A stretch of 6,305 nucleotides of DNA from Modestobacter sp. (GTDB lineage Bacteria; Actinomycetota; Actinomycetes; Mycobacteriales; Geodermatophilaceae). Below are positions 1-5,439 of this stretch, in pieces. The number at the start of each line of letters is the position of its first letter. The stretch's first letter is position 1. The notes beneath the pieces were generated by a model. The model was not told the DNA's origin and did not search any database. It saw only the letters and a program-made list of their open reading frames with translations. The translations under genes were made by a program, and so were the position numbers. The stretch is taken from contig JAOPWG010000461.1 in the NCBI GenBank assembly GCA_025965775.1, positions 1 to 6,305 on the forward strand. Reading direction: 5' to 3'.

Positions 1-659
1 ACTCGGCGATGCGCCGGACCGCGCGGGCGATGCCGCAGCTGTTGCCGGGCACCGACTTCGTCTGCTCCGGCTACTCGTCGGTCCCGAATGCGGACAACAT
101 GTTCGCCGGGTCGAACTTCGACACCGACGACTTCGACGACTGGAACACCATCCAGCGGGACTTCCAGGTCGACGGCGGGCTGCGGCACGTCCGCGAGGAC
201 GAGATCCTGCAGGCCCGCAACAAGGCAGCTCGTGCCCTCCAGGCGGTCTTCGCCCACCTGGACCTGCCGGCGATCACCGACGACGAGGTGGAGGCGGCCA
301 CCTACGCCAACTCCTCGAACGACTACCCGTTCCGGGACGTGCTCTCCGACCTGAAGGGGGCGCAGGCGGTGATGGACCGCCGGATCACCGGGCTGGACCT
401 GGTCAAGGGCCTCGAGTCCTCCGGATTCCACGACGTCGCCGAGAACCTGCTGACCGTGCTGCGCCAGCGGGTGTCGGGGGACCTGCTGCAGACCTCCGCC
501 GTCCTCACCGCCGACTTCACCCCGCTGTCGGCGATCAACGACCCGAACGACTACGCCGGTCCGGGCACCGGGTACCGGCTCGAGGGGGAGCGCTGGGAGC
601 AGCTCAAGAGGCTGCGCCACGTCACGTCCTCGACGAACCCCGAGACCGAGGTGGGCTGA
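1..659 (+). CDS. pduC: Diol/glycerol dehydratase large (alpha) subunit, C-terminal part (5' end outside window)
   Basis: Partial gene, open from the left edge (first full codon at 3) to a TGA at 657-659. It codes for about 218 residues. They closely match the last ~200 residues of the ~554-aa PduC/DhaB1 family: a PGTDF...SGYS segment near the start, then a DNMFAGSNFD motif, QRDFQVDGGLR, NKAARALQAVF, EVEAATYA, the ITGLDLVK helix, QRVSGDLLQTSA, and the terminal GPGTGYR..GERW. The family uses adenosylcobalamin radical chemistry to dehydrate 1,2-propanediol, glycerol or ethanediol to the aldehyde. The catalytic TIM barrel is mostly upstream of the window. The Ser in SGYS (codon 66-68) is probably the counterpart of the Ser that helps hold the active-site metal (Ser362 in Klebsiella numbering, from memory). 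The protein ends at the usual family C-terminus plus about ten polar residues, so no small subunit is fused here. Diol versus glycerol preference cannot be read from this part. The medium subunit follows after 3 nt. Confidence 0.95.
   Translation, partial: SAMRRTARAMPQLLPGTDFVCSGYSSVPNADNMFAGSNFDTDDFDDWNTIQRDFQVDGGLRHVREDEILQARNKAARALQAVFAHLDLPAITDDEVEAATYANSSNDYPFRDVLSDLKGAQAVMDRRITGLDLVKGLESSGFHDVAENLLTVLRQRVSGDLLQTSAVLTADFTPLSAINDPNDYAGPGTGYRLEGERWEQLKRLRHVTSSTNPETEVG
648..653 (+). promoter_or_regulatory. Ribosome binding site of the medium-subunit gene
   Basis: GAGGTG lies inside the last codons of the large-subunit gene, 9 nt before the ATG at 663. It is a good match to the 16S rRNA 3' end and supports this ATG as the start, with translation following directly from the upstream gene. 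Confidence 0.6.
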
Positions 660-662
660 GCC

Positions 663-1262
663 ATGGCGACTCCGACGGCGACATCCGCGCAGCGCGAACG
701 CACGGTCAGCCTCCGCGAGGTCGGGCCGGCCCGGCGCGGCACCCGCGAGGACGAGGTCGTCGTGGCCGTGTCGCCCGCGTTCGCCGGGCACTTCAGCAGG
801 ACCATCGTGGACGTCCCGCACGCCGAGGTGCTGCGTCAGTTGCTGGCCGGCATCGAGGAGCAGGGGGTCACGGCCCGGGTGATCCGCGTCCGGGACACCG
901 CCGACCTGGCGGCGCTCGCCCACCTCGGTGCGAAGCTGTCCGGGTCCGGGATCTGTGTGGGCGTCCTGTCCCGCGGGACGACGATCATCCACCAGAAGGA
1001 CCTCCCGCGGCTGAGCAACCTCGAGCTGTTCCCCCAGTCGCCGCTGCTGGACGCGGCCGTGTTCCGCATGATCGGCTCGAACGCCGCGCAGTACGCCAAG
1101 GGCGAGTCGCCCCAGCCGGTGCCGACGCGCAACGACCAGATGGCACGCCCGCGCTGGCAGGCCAAGGCGGCGCTGCTGCACCTGAAGGAGTTCGAGTGCA
1201 TCGAGGCCGGCCAGGGGCCGGTCGAGGTCGAGCCGGTGTTCGAGTCGGGCAACGCGGGCTGA
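663..1262 (+). CDS. pduD: Diol/glycerol dehydratase medium (beta) subunit
   Basis: A 199-aa protein of the Dehydratase_MU family, partner of the large subunit in the coenzyme B12-dependent dehydratase; in this family the medium subunit forms much of the surface that binds the cobalamin. Family motifs are plain: DEVVVAVSPAF near the N-terminus, LLAGIEEQGVTARVIR, LSGSGI (92-97), GTTIIHQ (105-111), LSNLELFPQSPLL (from 117) and ESPQPVPTRNDQMARP (148-163), ending in an HLKE strand as in PduD. Length resembles glycerol dehydratase beta (~194 aa) more than PduD (~224 aa). The N-terminal leader of about 16 residues before LREVG is polar (MATPTATSAQ...) and lacks the amphipathic helix that sends PduD into microcompartments, which suggests a cytosolic enzyme. 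The ATG at 663 has a good ribosome binding site. The next gene is the reactivase rather than the usual small subunit. Confidence 0.95.
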   Translation: MATPTATSAQRERTVSLREVGPARRGTREDEVVVAVSPAFAGHFSRTIVDVPHAEVLRQLLAGIEEQGVTARVIRVRDTADLAALAHLGAKLSGSGICVGVLSRGTTIIHQKDLPRLSNLELFPQSPLLDAAVFRMIGSNAAQYAKGESPQPVPTRNDQMARPRWQAKAALLHLKEFECIEAGQGPVEVEPVFESGNAG

Positions 1263-1263
1263 G

Positions 1264-3159
1264 GTGGGCGGTCCTGGCCCCGCCGGGCCGCCGGGCCGGC
1301 TCGTCGTCGGCGTCGACATCGGCAACTCGACCACCGAGGCGTGCCTGGCCTCGATCGGTCCGGACGGGTCGGTGTCCTACCTGGGCACCGACCTGACCCG
1401 GACCACCGGCGTCAAGGGCACCCCGGACAACACCGCGGGAGCGCTCACCGCGATCCGCGGCACCCTCGCCCGGTCCGGCCGCCGCGCCGGCGAGGTGCGC
1501 ACCGTGTTGCTGAACGAGGCCACGCCGGTGATCAGTGGGCTGGCCATGGAGACGATCACCGAGACCATCATCACCGAGTCGACGATGATCGGGCACAACC
1601 CGACCACACCGGGCGGCGAGGGGCTCGGCGTCGGCACCACGAGGTCGATCGACGAGCTCGGCGAGCAGTCCCCCGGTGAGCGGGTGGTGTGCGTCGTGCC
1701 GCACGGCTGGGACTTCGACGACGTCGCCGCGGCGGTCGACGCCGCCGGGCGCAGCGGCGTGGAGGTCGTCGCCGCGATCCTGGCCGGCGACGACGCCGTG
1801 CTGGTCACCAACCGGCTGGTCCGGCCGATCCCCGTCGTGGACGAGGTCGCCGCAGTGGAGAAGGTGCCGCTGGGCATGCTGGCCGCGGTCGAGGTCGCGG
1901 CACCGGGGCGGACCATCCGGACCCTGTCGAACTCCTACGGCCTGGCCACCGTGTTCGGGTTGGACCCCGCGCAGACCCGGCAGGTCTCCCCGGTGGCCCG
2001 CGCACTGACCGGCAACCGCTCGGCAGTGGTCGTGCGCACGCCGACGGGGGACGTCACCGATCGGCGCATCCCGGTCGGCGAGCTGGTGCTGCGCGGCGCC
2101 GGCAAGACGCTGCGGGTGGACGTCGACGCCGGCGCCGAGGCGATCATGGACGTCGTCGGACGGGCGCAACCGCTCGACGACGCCCACGGGGAGCCGGGCA
2201 CCCACGTCGGCGGCATGCTCGCGCAGGTCCGCGACACGATGGCCGACGTCATGGACCTCCCCGGGCAACCGGCCGTCCCGGTGTCGGAGATCGCCATCCG
2301 CGACGTGCTGGCCGTCGACACGTTCGTCCCGTCGGAGGTGCGCGGCGGGCTGGCCGGGGAGGTCGCCCTGGAGAACGCCGTCGCGCTCGCGGCGATGGTG
2401 CGCACCAGCCGCAGCCGCATGCAGCTGGTCGCCGACCTGGTGTCCGAGGGCCTGGGCGCAGCAGCCGAGATCGGCGGTGTCGAGGGGGAGATGGCGGTGG
2501 GCGGGGCGCTGACCACGCCCGGCGTCGACCGCCCGGTCGCCGTCCTCGACCTGGGGGGCGGCTCGACCGATGCCGCGCTGCTCACCCGCGAGGGCGAGTG
2601 CACGGCCGTGCACGTCGCCGGAGCCGGCGAACTGGTCACCAAGCTGATCGACTCCGAGCTCGCGCTGGGCGACCGGGAGGTGGCCGAGAGCGTCAAGTGG
2701 TTCCCGCTGGCGAAGGTGGAGAGCTTCTTCCACATCCGCCATGAGGACGGCACGGTGCAGTTCTTCGACGATCCGCTGCCGCCGCACGCCTACGCCCGGG
2801 TCGTGGTGCTGACCCCGGACGGGCCGGCGCCGGTGGGCACCCGGCACGGCCTGGACCACGTCCGCCGGGTGCGCCGCGAGGCCAAGCGGCGGGTGTTCGT
2901 GGTCAACGCCCTCCGGGCGCTGCGGCAGGTGGCACCGGGGGGCAACCTCCGGGCGCTGGAGTTCGTCGTCCTGCTCGGTGGGTCGGCGCTGGACTTCGAG
3001 ATCCCGGACATGATCGCCGACGCGCTCGCCCCGCACGGGATCGTGTGCGGCACGGGCAACGTGCTGGGCACGGAGGGTCCGCGCAACGCCGTCGCCGCCG
3101 GCCTGGTCCGGGCGTACGCCGCCGGGCCGGCGCGGGCGGTGCAGGACGCGACGACGTGA
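1264..3159 (+). CDS. pduG: Diol/glycerol dehydratase reactivase, large (alpha, ATPase) subunit
   Basis: A 631-aa protein matching PduG/DdrA/GdrA (~610 aa) over its whole length. With the small subunit it forms a chaperone-like factor that swaps damaged cobalamin out of inactivated dehydratase in an ATP-dependent cycle. It has the actin/Hsp70-like ATPase layout: phosphate-1 loop VGVDIGNSTTE (15-25), the family signature NEATPV (84-89) followed by METITETIITEST (95-107) and GHNP, a second phosphate loop LDLGGGSTD (428-436), an adenosine-type motif LLGGSALDFE (570-579), and GTEGPRNAVAAGL near the end. Thr115, Asp176 and Asp193 fall exactly where DdrA is reported to bind Mg2+ at the subunit interface (Thr105, Asp166, Asp183, from memory). 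The GTG at 1264 is the only in-frame start before the first ATPase motif; it lies 1 nt after the medium-subunit stop with no clear ribosome binding site, so translation is probably coupled. The Gly/Pro-rich first 12 residues are an extension relative to PduG. Confidence 0.95.
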   Translation: MGGPGPAGPPGRLVVGVDIGNSTTEACLASIGPDGSVSYLGTDLTRTTGVKGTPDNTAGALTAIRGTLARSGRRAGEVRTVLLNEATPVISGLAMETITETIITESTMIGHNPTTPGGEGLGVGTTRSIDELGEQSPGERVVCVVPHGWDFDDVAAAVDAAGRSGVEVVAAILAGDDAVLVTNRLVRPIPVVDEVAAVEKVPLGMLAAVEVAAPGRTIRTLSNSYGLATVFGLDPAQTRQVSPVARALTGNRSAVVVRTPTGDVTDRRIPVGELVLRGAGKTLRVDVDAGAEAIMDVVGRAQPLDDAHGEPGTHVGGMLAQVRDTMADVMDLPGQPAVPVSEIAIRDVLAVDTFVPSEVRGGLAGEVALENAVALAAMVRTSRSRMQLVADLVSEGLGAAAEIGGVEGEMAVGGALTTPGVDRPVAVLDLGGGSTDAALLTREGECTAVHVAGAGELVTKLIDSELALGDREVAESVKWFPLAKVESFFHIRHEDGTVQFFDDPLPPHAYARVVVLTPDGPAPVGTRHGLDHVRRVRREAKRRVFVVNALRALRQVAPGGNLRALEFVVLLGGSALDFEIPDMIADALAPHGIVCGTGNVLGTEGPRNAVAAGLVRAYAAGPARAVQDATT

Positions 3160-3518
3160 CCGGGTCGGGTGAGCGGCCGGCGGTGCTCGTGTACCGGCAC
3201 CGGGGGGCCCCGTCGCGGGCGCTGCACGAGATCTGCGCGGGGGCGGAGGAGGAAGGGGTGCCGACCGAGGTCGTGGACGCCCCCGACGGCGGGGACGTGA
3301 TCGCTCTGGCCCATGCGGCGGCGCTGGCGTCGCGGCTGGACGTCGGGATCGGGGTCGACGTGTCCGGCGCGGCGGCCGTGCACCACGGCAAGCTGCCCGA
3401 GCGCAACCCAGCGGCCACGGCGGGCCCCGACGCCTCCCCGGCGGACTGGCGCCGGGCCGGGCGGATCGGGGCCCGGGTGGTCAAGGGCCTTCCGCTGACG
3501 GAGGGCCCTCGACCGTGA
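3156..3518 (+). CDS. pduH: Diol/glycerol dehydratase reactivase, small (beta) subunit
   Basis: A 120-aa protein of the PduH/DdrB family (~115-125 aa), partner of the reactivase ATPase. The small subunit has the fold of the dehydratase medium subunit and is thought to trade places with it when the reactivase docks on damaged enzyme. Family landmarks: a hydrophobic strand AVLVYRH, then ICAGAEEEGVP, where the middle Glu (residue 32) matches the Mg2+-binding Glu31 of DdrB (from memory); VHHGKLP (76-81 with V75), matching VVHYKNLP; and GARVVKGLPL (105-114), matching AARLVKGIPF. I chose GTG 3156, whose GTGA overlaps the TGA of the large reactivase gene (4-nt overlap) and gives the family length. 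An upstream ATG at 3045 would add 37 residues read from the reactivase gene in another frame. GTG 3183 is possible but removes residues before the first strand. It is the last gene of the operon; a strong hairpin covers its final codons. Confidence 0.9.
   Translation: MTGSGERPAVLVYRHRGAPSRALHEICAGAEEEGVPTEVVDAPDGGDVIALAHAAALASRLDVGIGVDVSGAAAVHHGKLPERNPAATAGPDASPADWRRAGRIGARVVKGLPLTEGPRP
3484..3509 (+). terminator. Strong hairpin at the 3' end of the dehydratase operon; possible U-tract-less terminator
   Basis: AGGGCCTTCCG (3484-3494) pairs with CGGAGGGCCCT (3499-3509) around the loop CTGA. That is an 11-bp stem with one G-T wobble, nearly all G/C. It lies in the last codons of the small reactivase gene, before its TGA at 3516, and 37 bp from the stop of the converging bpa gene. 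No T run follows on either strand. Actinobacterial terminators often lack U tracts, so it could stop transcription from one or both sides or protect the mRNA 3' end. The position inside coding sequence is a caveat. Confidence 0.4.
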
Positions 3519-3545
3519 GACCGGGTCCCGGCTCGCGAATCGGGG

Positions 3546-4103
3546 CTACAGGTACTGGCCGCCACCCGGACGGGCGTCGAGGCCGGGCTGCCCGTTGGCC
3601 GAGCCGCTGGGCAGCGCACGGCGGCGCATCTCCTCCAGCTGCGCGCGGGCGGCCATCTGCTGGGCGAACAGCGCGGTCTGGATGCCGTGGAAGACACCTT
3701 CGAGCCAGCCGACCAGCTGGGCCTGGGCGATCCGCAACTCGGCGTCCGAGGGCGTCTCCCCCTCGGTGAAGGGCAGGGTGATGCGCTCGAGCTCCTCGCG
3801 GAGCTCCGGCGCGAGCCCCGCCTCCAGCTCCTTGATCGAGGCGGCATGGATGTCACGCAGCCGGTTGCGGCTCGCGTCGTCCAGCGGGGCCGCCCGCACC
3901 TCCTCGAGCAGCTGCTTGATCATCGTGCCGATGCGCATGACCTTGGCGGGCTGCTCGACGAGGTCACCGATGCCGGTGCCGTCGTCGTGGCCCTCGCCGT
4001 CCGCCGGGTAGGGCATCGACCCGACGGGCTGCCCGTCGGGGCCCACGACGAGGACCTGCTGAGGGTGCTGCCCGCCGGTGCCTGGTGCAGTCATGACCCC
4101 CAT
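3546..4103 (-). CDS. bpa: Bacterial proteasome activator Bpa (PafE)
   Basis: A 185-aa protein nearly identical in its core to M. tuberculosis Bpa/PafE (Rv3780). Bpa forms a dodecameric ring that caps the 20S proteasome and lets it degrade unfolded or damaged proteins without ATP or Pup tagging. The helical core runs from about 47 to 163: DLVEQPAKVMRIGTMIKQLL, then RAAPLDDASRNRLRDIHAAS, ELEAGLAPELREEL, and the long last helix AELRIAQAQLVGWLEGVFHG...QTALFAQQMAARAQ. The C-terminus is a flexible Gly/Ser/Pro tail ending in GQYL (182-185), the HbYX-like motif that docks into the proteasome alpha ring. The N-terminal ~46 residues are polar and probably disordered, with a short VLVVGPDGQPVG patch. 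ATG 4103 is preferred because GGAGGG lies just upstream; ATG 4094 would remove three residues. It converges with the dehydratase operon (27 bp between stops) and diverges from the PLP gene. Confidence 0.97.
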   Translation of the reverse strand: MGVMTAPGTGGQHPQQVLVVGPDGQPVGSMPYPADGEGHDDGTGIGDLVEQPAKVMRIGTMIKQLLEEVRAAPLDDASRNRLRDIHAASIKELEAGLAPELREELERITLPFTEGETPSDAELRIAQAQLVGWLEGVFHGIQTALFAQQMAARAQLEEMRRRALPSGSANGQPGLDARPGGGQYL

Positions 4104-4107
4104 CCTG

Positions 4108-4113
4108 CCCTCC
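4108..4113 (-). promoter_or_regulatory. Ribosome binding site of bpa
   Basis: On the minus strand GGAGGG is followed by CAGG and then the ATG at 4103, a spacing of 4 nt. It is rather close but strong, and it favours ATG 4103 over the second ATG at 4094, from which it would be 13 nt away. I could not pick out a convincing promoter for bpa in the GC-rich region behind it. Confidence 0.6.
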
Positions 4114-4141
4114 GGCCGCTCGACCGGCCGCGGGGGGCGAG

Positions 4142-4159
4142 GCGGCCGGCGCCGGCCGC
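4142..4159. repeat. 18-bp perfect palindrome in the bpa / PLP-gene divergent intergenic region
   Basis: GCGGCCGGCGCCGGCCGC reads the same on both strands. It sits 38 bp upstream of the bpa start and 55 bp upstream of the PLP gene start. A second, weaker inverted pair lies nearby, CGGCCG-CTCGAC-CGGCCG (about 4113-4130). It could be an operator or a 5' UTR hairpin of bpa. The local sequence is almost pure G/C, which raises the chance of accidental palindromes. Confidence 0.35.
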
Positions 4160-4179
4160 GGGTGCGGGCGCGCGACGGC

Positions 4180-4207
4180 TTGGGCGGACAGGTCGGCTGA
4201 CTAGGCT
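4180..4207 (+). promoter_or_regulatory. Leaderless-type promoter of the PLP-dependent enzyme gene
   Basis: A TAGGCT hexamer (4202-4207) fits the actinobacterial TANNNT -10 consensus. A possible -35 TTGGGC (4180-4185) sits 16 nt upstream. Seven nt separate the -10 from the ATG at 4215, so transcription should start at or next to the A of the start codon. No ribosome binding site is present upstream of the ATG, as expected for a leaderless mRNA. The -10 call is firmer than the -35 call. Confidence 0.55.
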
Positions 4208-4214
4208 GCGGCCC

Positions 4215-5432
4215 ATGTCATCGGGGGCCGGCCGACTGGACGTGGCGCGCGTCCGCGGCTTGTTCCCCGGCCTGTCCGACGGTTTCGTGCACGCCGACGG
4301 CCCGGCCGGGTCGCTGGTCCCGGAGAGCGTGGTGCGCGCGGTCTCCCAGGCGATGCGGGTCCCCATCGCCAACCGAGGTGGGGTGTTCCCGTCCTCGGCA
4401 CGCGCCGAGCAGTTGGTGTCCGGTGCCCGCTCGGCGGTGGCCGACCTGGTGGGCGGCGTGGCCTCGGGGGTGGTGCTGGGGGCCAACATGACCACGCTGA
4501 CCTACGCGGTGGCCCGCGCGCTGGCCAAGCGCTGGCAGCCCGGGGACGAGGTCGTGGTCAGCCGGCTGGACCACGACGCGAACGTGCGCCCGTGGATCCA
4601 GCTGGCCGTCGAGACCGGCGTCGCGGTCCGGTGGGCCGAGGTGGACATCGAGACCGGCGAGCTGCCGGCCTGGCAGTACGACGAGCTGGTCACCCCGCGC
4701 ACCCGGCTGGTCGCCGTCACCGCGGCCAGCAACGCGATCGGCACCCGCCCCGACATCGCCGCGATCGCCGAACGGGCCCACCGGGTCGGTGCGCTGGTCT
4801 ACCTCGACGCCGTGCACGCCGCGCCGCACGTGCTGCTGGACAAGACCGCCCTCGGCGCGGACTTCGTCGCAGTGTCGGCCTACAAGTGGTGCGGACCGCA
4901 CGTCGGCGCCGTCGTCGCCGACCCGGCGCTGCTCGAGCAGTTCTCGCCGGACAAGCTGGTGCCGGCGCCCGACCGGGTGCCCGACCGCTACGAGACCGGC
5001 ACCCCGCCGTTCGAGCTCTATGCCGGCGTCGCCGCGGCCGTGGAGCACCTGGCCGCGCTCTACCCGGAGGGCGAGGGCACCCGCCGGCAGCGGCTGGCCA
5101 CCTCCATGGCGGCGGTGGGGCGCTACGAGGGCGAGCTGTTCACGCAGCTGGACCGGGCGCTGCGCTCGATGCCGCACGTGCAGGTGCTCGGGTCGCCGGA
5201 GTACCGCACGCCGACGCTGTCGTTCACCGTCTCCCGGATGCGGCCGCGGCAGGTGACCCGCGAGCTGGCCCGGCGCAACGTGTGCGCCTGGGACGGCGAC
5301 TACTACGCCCGCGAGCTGTTCGACGCGATCGGGGTCAACGAGACCGGCGGCGCGGTGCGGCTCGGGCTGCTGCACTACAACACCGTCGACGAGGTCGATC
5401 ACCTCATCCAGAGCGTCGCCGACCTGCGCTGA
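4215..5432 (+). CDS. Class V aminotransferase-fold PLP enzyme, cysteine desulfurase-like (VC1184/TIGR01976 type; Rv3778c-like)
   Basis: A 405-aa fold-type I PLP enzyme resembling the 'cysteine desulfurase-like' VC1184 subfamily, whose reaction is not established. Visible features: an N-terminal FPGL...VHADGPAGSLVP segment, a His that should stack on the cofactor in DHDANVRPW (His120, Asn123, Trp127), VAVTAASNAIGTRPD, the pyridine-nitrogen Asp in YLDAVHAAPH (Asp198), the Schiff-base Lys in SAYKWCGPHVG (Lys224), and YETGTPPFE (Thr261-Thr263). Where SufS/NifS-type desulfurases carry the persulfide Cys (RTGHHC), this protein reads WDGDYY (359-364), with Tyr364 in place of Cys. A true cysteine desulfurase activity is therefore doubtful; aminotransferase, lyase or epimerase chemistry remains possible. 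ATG 4215 fits the leaderless promoter and the family N-terminus; the open frame further upstream only runs antisense to bpa. The orientation relative to bpa and the oxidoreductase matches M. tuberculosis Rv3777-Rv3778c-Rv3780. Confidence 0.9.
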   Translation: MSSGAGRLDVARVRGLFPGLSDGFVHADGPAGSLVPESVVRAVSQAMRVPIANRGGVFPSSARAEQLVSGARSAVADLVGGVASGVVLGANMTTLTYAVARALAKRWQPGDEVVVSRLDHDANVRPWIQLAVETGVAVRWAEVDIETGELPAWQYDELVTPRTRLVAVTAASNAIGTRPDIAAIAERAHRVGALVYLDAVHAAPHVLLDKTALGADFVAVSAYKWCGPHVGAVVADPALLEQFSPDKLVPAPDRVPDRYETGTPPFELYAGVAAAVEHLAALYPEGEGTRRQRLATSMAAVGRYEGELFTQLDRALRSMPHVQVLGSPEYRTPTLSFTVSRMRPRQVTRELARRNVCAWDGDYYARELFDAIGVNETGGAVRLGLLHYNTVDEVDHLIQSVADLR

Positions 5433-5439
5433 CTCCGGC

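Noticed and set aside
1689..2744. A 351-codon plus-strand frame inside the reactivase gene
   Set aside because: It is almost entirely Arg, Gly and Ala, a frame shadow of the reactivase large-subunit gene.
985..3036. A 683-codon open frame antisense to the reactivase and medium-subunit genes
   Set aside because: Its translation is Arg/Gly/His/Asp-rich low-complexity text typical of the complement of high-GC genes. The plus-strand proteins here match known families end to end.
3045..3155. Longer start for the reactivase small subunit at ATG 3045
   Set aside because: It would add 37 Arg/Gly-rich residues read out of frame from the reactivase large-subunit gene. GTG 3156 with the GTGA overlap gives the family length.
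3687..4214. Upstream in-frame extension of the PLP enzyme from an ATG at 3687
   Set aside because: The added residues read antisense to bpa, are not like any PLP enzyme N-terminus, and would bypass the leaderless promoter and the ATG at 4215.
4104..4214. Possible cobalamin riboswitch or other structured RNA in the intergenic region
   Set aside because: The region is only 111 bp, shows no B12-box-like sequence, and does not precede the B12-dependent genes. The only structure is the GC-rich palindrome.
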